From Sinohyriopsis cumingii (lineage: Eukaryota > Mollusca > Bivalvia > Unionida > Unionidae), in assembly GCA_028554795.2 (NCBI GenBank), contig CM068824.1, positions 158,608,289 to 158,672,288 on the forward strand: 64,000 bases of DNA. Direction: 5' to 3'. A model generated the notes under the pieces. It was given only the letters and a program-made list of their open reading frames with translations, searched no databases and had not been told where the DNA came from. Positions 20,153 through 29,462 of the stretch are shown here, piece by piece. Position numbers and translations under genes: made by a program. How positions within the stretch are numbered: the first letter of the stretch is position 1; every line of letters starts with the position of its first letter.

Positions 20153-23103
20153 TTTACTCGAATTCGTCCTAGCTGAGATAATTTTCTTACTCTCGACACG
20201 GCTAAATATACCAAATTTGACCAAGAAATTCTATCATCGACGATCCAAACTTGACCATCCACGGTTAATCCTTGTGACGAGTGTATCGTTGTTGCGTAGC
20301 CTAATTTCCACGGTGATTTTTCTGCATTTAACGCTTCATTAACAAGATTAATATCAACAAAGATAATATCATTCAAGACCAAAATCTTTTCCTCTCCGCA
20401 TGGCAAAGTAACGTTGATATTTTGTCGTCGAGTATTAGCGGGCCTGTAGCATAACGGTACCTGCAACGTTGGAAATTTCTCACAATGCAGTTTGAATAAC
20501 ATTTCCTGAATAATATCACGAACAATTTTCCTACTAGCAACGATCAGATGATCGGGACGCCACAAATTTAGAAAATCGCTCATTGGAGTCTCGTCGATTA
20601 TTTTTCTCATAACGTCACACTGAATCTTATTCGGTTGTAATCGAATTAATTTTTTGAATTCGGTCAACAAAATATCCGTTGATCTATAATCAGCGTCGAT
20701 TTCCTCGTAATAATCAACGAAGTTTCTGAGCCATTCGTGAGGAGATTCGCCATCGATAGGATTAGGTTGGCCATGATCGCCGCACATTATAACGGCGGTA
20801 TTTTTCCCTTCCAACCAAGTCAAGATCGATTTTAATATATCTAAATTCACCGTACAAATCTCATCAAATATTATGATCTTGTTGATATATTTATTGCCCA
20901 TGCGTGCCGAGTCCCATGATCCACCGCTGTATTTGAAATAGCTATGATACGTGCAAGAATTAACGCCACGTTGCTTTATTTCTCGCGCTAATCTGTGAGT
21001 CGGAGTCAACACAATCATATCGGAATTTGCAAATAAGTTTATTACTCGCGTTGTTTTACCGCTACCACCAGGTCCATTTAGGTAAACGAATTTGCTGCGT
21101 GAAATTGGGTCAAACGCAGATGCGGCTTTGGAAAAATCTTCAAATTTATCTCGATGAAATTCATCGCGATCTTCGACATCGGCGTCCTCGCAATAATCTA
21201 GTATATCCTCGTTTTTTATCCTCCAAGTTCCCCAGGAGCTACCATCGGTGATTAAATTTTCCAATCTATCTTGATATTTTTTATCGATATAGAACGAATC
21301 CGTTGCGACTCTTACCGCGATATCAGAAAATTTGTTTATCATCGACAGCAAATTTATACTAACATAAGCGAGCATCGACGATCGTAAATGCGTATATTGC
21401 GCTGATTCTCCGTCAAGGTAGCTAATCACGGTACCTAACTTTGCTCCATCAATCATAATATTCTCTCTGTTGCAAAATATTCCTCGTGATACCGTATCGG
21501 CGATTATAAAATCCATCTCGGTGTCGTTGATAAATAATCTAGCGTGTCGATGTTTATGATCAACGGATCCACCTTGAGTAAATTTACCAATTATTTTTCT
21601 TCCTATATCTTTCGCGTTGTCACAATCTGTTGGCAACCACACATCGGTCTGTTTTCTATACGATATAATCGCCTCGCTCACCGTCAACGACACTAACATC
21701 GACGAATCTAGCATATATCTTAATAACACTGTAGGAACCCAACGGCGCTGAGATAAATGCCTGCCGAACCAAATATAACAAATTTTATGTAAATTTTCAG
21801 CAAACTCAAATGACGTTACACAAGCGAATCCGGTCATGACAAAATTAGGTAACGGTCCGTTAATTGCTACCCTTGTCATTTCGCTGGTAGGATGGCCGAA
21901 TTTAGCAAAATAATCTGCACAATCGCCATATCCAAGGAAACTTCCAGGATAACACGCGCTCATGTCGACGGAGATCATATCTTCGAAATCGTACTTGGTA
22001 TTCCACAGTCCGCCATGGCCGTATTCGATACAACTAAGTTGAACATCAGCGAGGAATTCGTTCCTTGTAGGCTTCCACGAGTTTTTCTCTCTAGCGGCGT
22101 GAGCGGCCACAGACGGAACTGTGAAGCAATTCGTTAGCAACTGGTCGGGATTCGACGAATATTTCATCGCAAGTTTTTTCATCGACTCGTGTAATATTTC
22201 GTCTCTGTAAATATCACCGCATGGCAAAATAAATTGATCGTATATTTCTTCACTCGAAAATAACCATATCGATATTGGATCAGATGCGCTTAATTTTTTG
22301 ATAAATCTGAACATGGCATCGGAATTATTATTCTCCGCATCTATAGGATAAAATTTAACAATACGATCCCGTGGAAATATCATTACCGACTGCGACCACG
22401 CGTGGGAATTGTGATCGACAATCTCGATTGGTGCTCCTCGAGATCTATACGGTGACGAGTATAATATTTCTCCCGATAACGTTTTCACTGTGATAGGAAA
22501 TTTAAGTTTTTTGCTCAACGCAGCTACGTCGTCCACCGATGCACCATTAGCAACGGTCCTTGCCCACGCGTTAATTTTATCTAGCCTCAACTGGGTCAGA
22601 CCAGATCCACGCCGAGCGTTTTTCATATGCTCGATGACACGCTCAGCCACGCAATTTATCATCGGTGATTCTTTCATCGCAGGTAGATTTTTCACGTTGG
22701 GGTTGTTATTTAGCCGATAAATACCATAAACAACAGCGCTGGCTGGATAAGATCTAGCATAATAAGGGCCATCGATTCCCAGTAACAATCCGGGTTTAGA
22801 ATTTTTATCGAGAACAACGTTTTTCTTACCACCACGCACTGGATCTCGTTTATCACGAATAATCCAGGTATCGTCAGGCATTTGTGCGATAAATTTTATT
22901 CCAAAGATAAATCGCTCTTCTTTGTGTTCGGTTTTTATGTGCTCGATTATTTTCTTGGCTCGTTCCAGATTCATCGTAGCATCGATAGAATTCGTTTTCC
23001 ACGTCGACCAAGTGTGAATCGCTCCGTCATCGAAAAATTCTTTTTTCGCTCGGTCAACTTCAGGTATAATATATTCTGCCTCATCAAGATCAAATGCATC
23101 CAT
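20125..23103 (-). CDS. DNA polymerase B-like / superfamily 1 helicase fusion protein (copy A)
   Basis: 992 residues with no break. The N-terminal part (about 1-650) has a PolB-like motif A (VDMSACYPG, about 376-384) and a motif C variant (RVATDSFYI, about 598-606), the usual place of the DTDS aspartates. A clear exonuclease motif was not found. The C-terminal part is a full SF1 helicase: Walker A GPGGSGKT at about 677, DEICT at about 744, CGDHGQP at about 775, TIHSSQG at about 940 and LAVSR at about 967, like Pif1/RecD-type enzymes. It is the presumed replication protein of the element. The gene starts 32 bases from the divergent Cys-rich gene. The polymerase assignment rests on two motifs; the helicase is certain. 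Confidence 0.85.
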   Translation of the reverse strand: MDAFDLDEAEYIIPEVDRAKKEFFDDGAIHTWSTWKTNSIDATMNLERAKKIIEHIKTEHKEERFIFGIKFIAQMPDDTWIIRDKRDPVRGGKKNVVLDKNSKPGLLLGIDGPYYARSYPASAVVYGIYRLNNNPNVKNLPAMKESPMINCVAERVIEHMKNARRGSGLTQLRLDKINAWARTVANGASVDDVAALSKKLKFPITVKTLSGEILYSSPYRSRGAPIEIVDHNSHAWSQSVMIFPRDRIVKFYPIDAENNNSDAMFRFIKKLSASDPISIWLFSSEEIYDQFILPCGDIYRDEILHESMKKLAMKYSSNPDQLLTNCFTVPSVAAHAAREKNSWKPTRNEFLADVQLSCIEYGHGGLWNTKYDFEDMISVDMSACYPGSFLGYGDCADYFAKFGHPTSEMTRVAINGPLPNFVMTGFACVTSFEFAENLHKICYIWFGRHLSQRRWVPTVLLRYMLDSSMLVSLTVSEAIISYRKQTDVWLPTDCDNAKDIGRKIIGKFTQGGSVDHKHRHARLFINDTEMDFIIADTVSRGIFCNRENIMIDGAKLGTVISYLDGESAQYTHLRSSMLAYVSINLLSMINKFSDIAVRVATDSFYIDKKYQDRLENLITDGSSWGTWRIKNEDILDYCEDADVEDRDEFHRDKFEDFSKAASAFDPISRSKFVYLNGPGGSGKTTRVINLFANSDMIVLTPTHRLAREIKQRGVNSCTYHSYFKYSGGSWDSARMGNKYINKIIIFDEICTVNLDILKSILTWLEGKNTAVIMCGDHGQPNPIDGESPHEWLRNFVDYYEEIDADYRSTDILLTEFKKLIRLQPNKIQCDVMRKIIDETPMSDFLNLWRPDHLIVASRKIVRDIIQEMLFKLHCEKFPTLQVPLCYRPANTRRQNINVTLPCGEEKILVLNDIIFVDINLVNEALNAEKSPWKLGYATTIHSSQGLTVDGQVWIVDDRISWSNLVYLAVSRVRKLSQLGRIRVNYISDAGGS

Positions 23104-23135
23104 CGATTATATTTTAGACAAATGTTTAAATTATA

Positions 23136-23426
23136 ATGAATCAATGCAAGTGGATACTAATCGGTTCAACAAAATTCTGTGACAAATCCTGCAGAGGCGA
23201 TTATTGCGGCGCTCACATACATGCGATTCGGCGTGGCAGTAAAGGACCGCAACGATGTTTAGTTTGCCAAGTTGGCACGCGAGGAAAAACTCGACTGTGT
23301 TTGGCCTGCGGATGAAAAAATTATCGGGAATTACGACGATATTACGAAAAAAGATCTTCCTCCGTGATAACATGCGAAGAAGATTATATTAATCGATTCA
23401 AGGCAAATAACGATTTAGACATATAA
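23136..23426 (+). pseudogene. Cysteine-rich zinc-binding protein, interrupted by a stop codon (copy A)
   Basis: I do not recognise the family. The frame has three Cys clusters suited to zinc binding: CDKSCRGDYCGAH, CLVC and CLACG. An in-frame TGA at 23313-23315, codon 60, follows CLACG where copy B has a glycine codon; the rest of the frame is intact to 23426. Copy B encodes 116 residues. The C-terminal part has a basic Tyr-rich segment (RRYYEKRSSS). It is divergent from the polymerase-helicase gene across 32 bases. Confidence 0.7.
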
Positions 23427-23436
23427 TTATTATATA

Positions 23437-24030
23437 ATGAATCCAAAATCAGCGATTCCTGAATCAACAATTTCAGAGAAAGTGACACACGAGTTTAAAT
23501 CTCATCCAACGATCAGTGGATACGAAGCGTCGTCCGATGGTGTCGTTAGGCATATCATAACAAAGAATAATGTGGGTTTCGTTTGTAATTCGGGTTATCT
23601 CATGTTTTCCGCCGGTAAGAATAAAAAAAGAAAAAAAACGAATTATTATATTCATAGATTTATATTCGAAGTTTTCAACGGACCAATAAAAATCGGTCTT
23701 GTTATCGACCACATCGACGGAAATAAGCTAAATAATAAAATAATCAATCTTCGAGCGGTAACTCCTAGTGAAAATTGCACATCCGGCAATACCGGCGGTG
23801 GACGGCGACTAGCTAAGGCGGTTAAATCGATAAATCGAGAAACAAACGAAGAAATTGTGTTCACATCGATGAGTGTCGCTGCAAAATATTTCGGTATTCA
23901 AGTAGCATCGGTGCGTCGTGCGACAGAAAAAATAATAAACGCGACGTTTTCATATAAATTCGACGAGTGGATTGAGTTTTACTATATTCCGATAATTTCA
24001 GACTCAGAAAGTGAAATCGAAGATTTTTGA
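23437..24030 (+). CDS. HNH endonuclease with NUMOD-type DNA-binding domains (copy A)
   Basis: 197 residues. An N-terminal NUMOD4-like stretch (GYEASSDGVVRHI, residues about 26-38) is followed by the HNH core HRFIFEVFNG...VIDHIDGNKLNN...NLRAVTPSEN (about 75-115). A C-terminal NUMOD1-like helix-turn-helix (SMSVAAKYFGI) follows. This is the domain order of free-standing homing endonucleases of phages and large DNA viruses. Its role here is unknown; it could be a selfish gene riding on the element or help process recombination intermediates. It is intact in both copies, in the same place. Confidence 0.85.
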   Translation: MNPKSAIPESTISEKVTHEFKSHPTISGYEASSDGVVRHIITKNNVGFVCNSGYLMFSAGKNKKRKKTNYYIHRFIFEVFNGPIKIGLVIDHIDGNKLNNKIINLRAVTPSENCTSGNTGGGRRLAKAVKSINRETNEEIVFTSMSVAAKYFGIQVASVRRATEKIINATFSYKFDEWIEFYYIPIISDSESEIEDF

Positions 24031-24063
24031 AAATTAATTAAATATTACAAAATATAATATAAA

Positions 24064-24438
24064 ATGAACGAGGAAAATGTAAACAACATCATCGAAGCCA
24101 TCGAGGATCTGAAAAACAAAAACATAAATTTACCCTTGGATTTGGACGCAGGTAAAATCCGGTCCGAATTTGAGACGATCGTCCAGGGAAAGCTCGAATA
24201 TAGGTACACGCTGCCATCTGAATATAAATTCATAAAGAAAATCCAGATTGCGATGTACCAATCGCTCGCGACTGTCAGCGATGATCAAATCGAGAATTTT
24301 GTTAAATTATCGACGTTGGTAGAAAAAGTTAGGTCGAGTTTATCAGACGAGTACGAGTCAAGAAAAATTACCAGCTCGCGTGTCAGGCAGCTAAAAAAGC
24401 TAGTCGATGAAAGTAGAATTAGAATCGAAGATTCTTAA
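24064..24438 (+). CDS. Conserved small charged protein of unknown function (copy A)
   Basis: 124 residues, highly charged and almost wholly helical in character, with heptad-like spacing near the end (SRVRQLKKLVDESR). It has no recognisable domain. Copy B (58200-58571) encodes 123 residues with strong conservation, especially IRSEFETI, GKLEY, TLPSEYK, KKIQIAMYQSLATVSDDQIE and the C-terminal helix, so it is a real gene. It is the last gene of its strand block before a convergent junction with the capsid block. Confidence 0.75.
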   Translation: MNEENVNNIIEAIEDLKNKNINLPLDLDAGKIRSEFETIVQGKLEYRYTLPSEYKFIKKIQIAMYQSLATVSDDQIENFVKLSTLVEKVRSSLSDEYESRKITSSRVRQLKKLVDESRIRIEDS

Positions 24439-24774
24439 GATTCTGAAGATTCTTGATTCTTGCCATAAAAAAAACAAAAATTTCTGATTTTTATTATTTT
24501 TTTTATTATTTTACTGAAATTGTACAATTTTCTTGTTTCTGACTACCATTTACCCCAGCAGATTCGCGAAATTATATAAATTGCACAATTTGACGGGTAT
24601 TTACCCCAGCAGATTTACTAAATTACATAAATTGCTCAATTTGACGGGTATTTACCCCATCAAAATTAAAAAAATCTACTAATTTTGAAAATTTCGTTGG
24701 GTTTTATTTATTTTTTTTGGCTATTTTTTTCTGGCGGGCAGATTTAAGAATCTTAAGAATCTTTGATTCTAATT
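24439..24774. repeat. Convergent intergenic region with 51-bp direct repeats and an inverted repeat
   Basis: Two full and one partial 51-bp unit (about 24551-24660), each starting TTTACCCCAGCAGATT and ending TTGACGGGTA. Outside them an inverted repeat joins the ends of the convergent genes: AAGATTCTTAAGATTCT near 24428 pairs with AGAATCTTAAGAATCTT near 24747. It could end transcription from both sides. Copy B has only 105 bases here and lacks the repeat units. Confidence 0.85.
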
Positions 24775-26328
24775 TCACGATCTCACAAGCAAATTGATAC
24801 TCAGTGTTTCCTCGCGTATATCAAGCAAATTTCCATTTTGATCCGTCAGTTTGAAATTTATCCTTGATAATAATCGACTGTGACATCGCAGGTAAAATGG
24901 ATTTACCGGCTCTTTTATTATCAAAAATCCCGGAGAGACGCTAGGTGAAAACGAATATAAGATAAATCCCTGATGTGCCTGTTTTGACACAGACGAATCA
25001 ACGTTATAGCTATCTTCGACGACATCCGCGTGAAGATTAATCGCGATGACCTCCGTTATATTAACGATACCCGGCGAGATATGCCGCCCTTGTTTGGCTG
25101 GATCATTATCATGCTGGAGAATTGATTTTGATTGTAATTTTTTAATCAACCACGCGGCATGTAATTTCGGGAATAAATCATCGATGGTATCAGCGACCGA
25201 TTTTCTCATTTCATCAACGTTATAATCAGGAAATTTGAAATTTGGTAATGTTTCCTCGTTTAATCCAAATAGCGTCATAAATTTTTGTTTCTCTCCTGAA
25301 TTTCTAATCAACTTGAAGTTACTGGCGGGAAAAACATAATCAGCGACCGATATATCGTCGATTATCGCCTGAATGAGCATGCCGTGATAATATTCAACAT
25401 CAAACTCGAGTTGGTTCAGAATCTTCACACGTTCGATAATAATTTTGTTGCATGATTCTGATTCATCTAAGATACACTCATGAAAATATTTTTTTAGTAA
25501 ATTTAATTGTAATTTATGTTCCTGATTAAAATCATTGATGACTTTTCTTATAAACGTACCGACTATGGGTATCCTAATTCCAACTTTGGAAACATCGACG
25601 ATTTCGGTATTCGGAGGGACCTTAGGAAGAGGCAATCATGAGAAAATCTTATCCTTAAGAGTGAAAGCAAAAAATACCGAGCCGGATTTGTGATGTTCAT
25701 TGAGAATGATGGCATCTTCGACAAGATTTTTATGTCTGATGGCTGTTTCGTAATATCCTTCATTGGTGGTAAAGTCAGATTTTTTTGGTTCAGGTGGATC
25801 TGGAGGAGCTTCTTCGTGCCAACCTGGAATAAAAACATCCGGTTTTTTTGGTTTTACCGGAGGTGCGTTTTCAGGTCAACCTAGCACTGTCCTAATCGAT
25901 GATTGGTAAATATCCACCATATACGGCGATTTTACTTCGATGATCGACGATAACGTTGGTTCGTGTGCTAATATTTTTATTCCTGGAGTAGCATCGCCGG
26001 TTATATTTGATATCCTATAGGTTATTTCCTTGTCGATTTGCTCAATCTCATAGCTGCCTGTTGGTATACTAACGACGGTCCAATCGGGATCTCCATCTGG
26101 TTTGTTTTTGTTGGCAAAAATAAGCGAATTGTTTGATAATAATCTACCGAACGATTTCGATCTAATATTGGGCCAACTGTTATAGACACGTAACTGCGAT
26201 AATGCAATTTCCTTGACGCTAATTGGCGTTAGAAAATCGATACTAAATTCTGGCTTGGTTGAGCTTACCGATATCAGTGTTGTTATCAGCGGTGTCGTGT
26301 TTGTCACGATTTGAGCTAGTTCGGACAT
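24775..26328 (-). pseudogene. Penton-like minor capsid protein, two in-frame stops (copy A)
   Basis: A 518-codon frame matching the intact 510-residue protein of copy B. The N-terminus has FSIDFPTPISVKEIALSQLRVYNSWPN in outline, the hallmark of Polinton minor capsid (penton) proteins, and the C-terminus ends in a beta-rich block with DQNGNLLDIREE. Together these make a single jelly roll with a long insertion of about 300 residues. TGA codons at 25876-25878 and 25636-25638 break it; no frameshift is visible. The start at 26328 lies inside the membrane-protein gene (86-base overlap). The penton assignment comes from terminal motifs and gene order. Confidence 0.78.
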
Positions 26329-26773
26329 TATTGATATTCATTTGTTCAATCTCGGAGTAGATATTTATCATCGCTGAAAATTCTAGATCGGATATAACGC
26401 CGTCGTTGAGACTCTCAGAAAGCAACGATGATAATTTCGAATACGCCTCGTTGACCTGGGATAGTTTACTCGTGTACAGGGACAATTTCTCATTCGTGCA
26501 TGAAGATATTTTTTTTGCGATGATATTGAGAACACCAGCGATTGTCGTTGTTGATGATATTACTATCGTTGCAACGATCGGCGCGATCGTTGTTACCGCG
26601 GATAAGATTATACCTGCACCGGCGACTATTGCACTTACCGCGTACACGGCAACATCGATGGTAACTAATATACGTTGATATTTCTTTATTTTTACCTGAT
26701 GCTCGTCAAGAAGTTTTTTTAGCGAATCCTGCCACGAACGCGCCTGATTGTATCGGTAGTCCGATGCGGTCAT
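26243..26773 (-). CDS. Membrane protein with central hydrophobic hairpin (copy A)
   Basis: 176 residues. A basic N-terminal helix (1-38) is followed by about 50 residues rich in Ala, Ile, Val and Thr (about 39-88), long enough for two membrane passes or a fusion-type hairpin. A heptad-rich helical tail follows (about 95-150). I recognise no family. It is encoded between fibre and penton genes and overlaps the penton start by 86 bases, so it may be a virion membrane-active component. Copy B has lost one base just after the ATG. Confidence 0.7.
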   Translation of the reverse strand: MTASDYRYNQARSWQDSLKKLLDEHQVKIKKYQRILVTIDVAVYAVSAIVAGAGIILSAVTTIAPIVATIVISSTTTIAGVLNIIAKKISSCTNEKLSLYTSKLSQVNEAYSKLSSLLSESLNDGVISDLEFSAMINIYSEIEQMNINNVRTSSNRDKHDTADNNTDIGKLNQARI

Positions 26774-26789
26774 TTATTAGTTAATTTAT

Positions 26790-28549
26790 CTAACCAATTG
26801 CAGTCCACGTGGATAAATATTCGAAAATAACATAATACGTAATTGATCTTGTGGTGATTCTATCTGGCGGTTCTAGTACGAACCTTTCCAAGGTATTTTC
26901 ACCTATCGAAATAATAAAAAATCCAGGATAAAATTCGTAAATTTTATTAAGTAAGGTTGTTACGTTGAATTTTATCTCGGAGATAAAATATACTCGATAC
27001 ACGCCAGTAATTGGCGCAATGAAGTCAAAACTATTTTCATAGGGTGACCATGTGCTATTTTGTGTTTTTACCACAAATGGTACATGGCAAGGAATACTTT
27101 TTGTTTCTACCTCCGCTGGTATTGAAATACGCGCTAATTTTGGAAGATTCACTGACGATATTTTTGTGTTAACATCGCTAATTTTTGTAGATGCGTCGAG
27201 AAGTTTCGCGTTTAAATCTCGAATTTCTCCGTCGTACACCGATGTATCGACCTTTTGACGCGCCAATTCACGTACCGCGTTAATATCATCGTTGATTTTA
27301 GTAATATCCTCGTTGATTTTTTTTATTTTCTCGCTGAGATCGTCGTGTGATGTTTTATCGACTTTTTCACCCGCAATTTGACGTATCTCGGAAGTTTCCT
27401 TGTTAATTTTAGTAATATCCTCGTTGATTTTTTTTGTTTTTTCGCTGAGATCGTCGTGTGATGTTTTATCGACTTTTTCACTCGCCAATTTACGTACCGC
27501 GTTAATATCCTCGTTAATTTTTTTTGTTTTCTCGCTGAGATCGTCGTGTGATGTTTTATCGACTTTTTGACGCACCAATTCACGTACCGCGTTAATATCC
27601 TCGTTGATTTGGGCAATATCCTCGTTTATTTTATTTTTTTTCCGCTAAGATCGTTGTGTGATGTTTTATCGACCTTTTGATGCGCCAATTCGCGTACCGC
27701 GTTAATATCCTCGTTGATTTTAGTAATATCCTCGTTGATTTTTTTTGTTTTCTCGTCGAGGTCGTCGTACAATGACATATCGACCTTTTGACGCACCAGT
27801 TCACGTATTACGTCAATATCCTTGTTAATTTTGGCAATATCCTCGTTTATTTTTTTTGTTTTCTCGCTGAGATCGTCGTGTAGTGTTTTATCGCTTTTCT
27901 GACCCATTACGGTTTTTATTTCAGTAACATCGGTAAAAATCTTAGTAACATCCCCGCTGATTTTTTCTACCTTATCGCTAAGATCATCGTGCAATTCTTG
28001 ATCAACTTTTTTCTTTACTAGTTCGTCTGCGGCGAAGGAAGTATCGATGGATTTTTTTATGTCCTCGTCAACTTTTTTACTAAGTTTAGTTAAGGTATCG
28101 TTGAGTTTTTTAAGATCGCTACTTAGCCTGTTAAGTCTTCTTGTCAATTTGTCCTGAGTATCGTCGTATAATGTTTTATCAACCTTCAGAAGCAACGTCG
28201 CTGATAATTCATTGTCTTTTTTTTCCACATCCGCGATATCAGCCTTTGAGGGCAACTTCGCTACAAGATCGGCGATATCAGCGATGGATTTTGATACCGA
28301 ATCTGATAGGCTGGTAAACTGATTGATACGATCGTTATATTCGTCTCGCTTGATTATATCGGTTATTTTGACATTGCTTGTTTGTAATCTTCCTTCACGG
28401 CTCTGAAAAATAGCAACTTCGCCAGGATCTACCTCTGACAGCGATAGAAGATTATTAATATCAGCCCTGGTTGTAAATTTTGATGTATCAGCGTCAGTCA
28501 CTGCTGCCTCCTTCTTCCTGTAGAGGAATCTACCGTAAATATCAACCAT
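26790..28549 (-). pseudogene. Fibre-like protein: coiled-coil repeat shaft and C1q-like head, frameshifted (copy A)
   Basis: The N-terminus (MVDIYGRF...) is shared with copy B. A heptad-rich region follows, then about six units of 30-37 residues built on DKTSHDDLSEKTKKINEDI, and a C-terminal beta-rich domain with the C1q/TNF-like signature FDFIAPITGVYRVYF. This is the plan of trimeric receptor-binding fibres. A frameshift in an A/T-run near 27640 splits the frame into 28549-27626 and 27578-26790. The ATG overlaps the protease stop by eight bases. The head assignment rests on one motif and the overall position. Confidence 0.75.
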
Positions 28550-28880
28550 GATATTTATCTACGGTGTATTTAAATACGATCCTGTGATATGGATCGGATG
28601 ATTTTGAAATCGCATCGAGAACGTTAATTGATTCTGGACCGCATATCGGTGGATCCATTAACGTCTGCGTCGGAAGTGTCGAGTACCAAATCGGAATATT
28701 TAACTTTGATACGTAATTGATGAATTCTTTTGGTGGCACTAGTCCGTACGAGTCAAAATAAACAACTTAACGAGGATTAATCGCGTAGGCAACCCAGTGT
28801 GTGCCAGGACCGGTACTTGAATCGAGATTTATTATTCCCGTCTCGGTGGTGTTTGGTTTTTCTGGTAGTTGGTTTCGCAT
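28542..28880 (-). pseudogene. Adenain-like cysteine protease, interrupted (copy A)
   Basis: Core of the adenovirus-type maturation protease. It has GTHWV with the catalytic His, YFDSYG with the acidic residue, and PPICGPES with the catalytic Cys. An in-frame TAA lies between the His and Asp motifs where copy B has GAA. The first ATG is at 28880, but conserved protease-like sequence (NLDLSSEAK and FFRGVF) is encoded upstream in the same frame. That frame stays open without a start codon back to an A8G run at 29041-29033 inside the pX-like gene. The gene ends by overlapping the fibre ATG. Confidence 0.85.
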
Positions 28881-28933
28881 AAATACGCCTCTGAAAAATT
28901 TTATTTTTTTATTTTTGGCTTCGCTTGATAAAT

Positions 28934-29419
28934 CTAAATTTGAATAGGGCGTGCCAATCTTAGGCCGGATCCGTACATAGGAGGTCGTCCCAATCTTAGG
29001 CCGGATCCGTACAGAGGTCGTCTTGGATAAAGCTTTTTTTTACCGTATCGTCCTCCTGTAACTTTTTCTAATAATTTTTTACCTGCGAATCCGGCTGCGG
29101 CTGATGCTAGACCGGTTGCTACCGATGGACCAATCGCGGCTAGTAATCCAGGAATAGCGGCTAATAGAGGGAAAAATCCACCTACTTTGACCATGTCTCT
29201 GATGGCGCCTATACTAAGATTCACATGAACGCCAGAATTTGCTGATTTGGCTTTGGTAAAGCGTTCACGTTGACCCCTAGTTAGCGATAGTTTGTTAGGA
29301 CCACCATGAATTTGATCATTTTTCAAGGTTAATTTCATACCGCATCACTTTGATATCGCTGATTGGAGCTTTTTCATCTGACCCTGGGTCAGAGTTACGC
29401 TGACGTGTTCGTATGGCAT
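28934..29419 (-). pseudogene. pX-like core/minor capsid peptide, stop codon near start (copy A)
   Basis: The frame begins at the ATG at 29419. Two related segments (VSVTLTxGQMKKLQ and LSLTRGQRERFTKA) are followed by a hydrophobic Gly/Ala stretch and a basic, Gly-rich tail with YGSGLRLGR repeats. This matches the small basic pX/mu-like proteins of Polintons and adintoviruses, thought to coat DNA or act on membranes. A TGA at 29345-29347 (CGA in copy B, so a CpG transition) interrupts the first repeat. Translation could restart at the ATG at 29338. The 3' part overlaps the upward extension of the protease frame. Confidence 0.75.
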
Positions 29420-29462
29420 ATTAATAATCGTTTAATCTAAATTTAGAAAAATCTGGGTTTTA

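Noticed and set aside
21027-22720. Plus-strand ORFs inside the copy A polymerase-helicase gene
   Set aside because: Antisense shadows of a well-supported 992-residue gene; the same shadows appear antisense to copy B.
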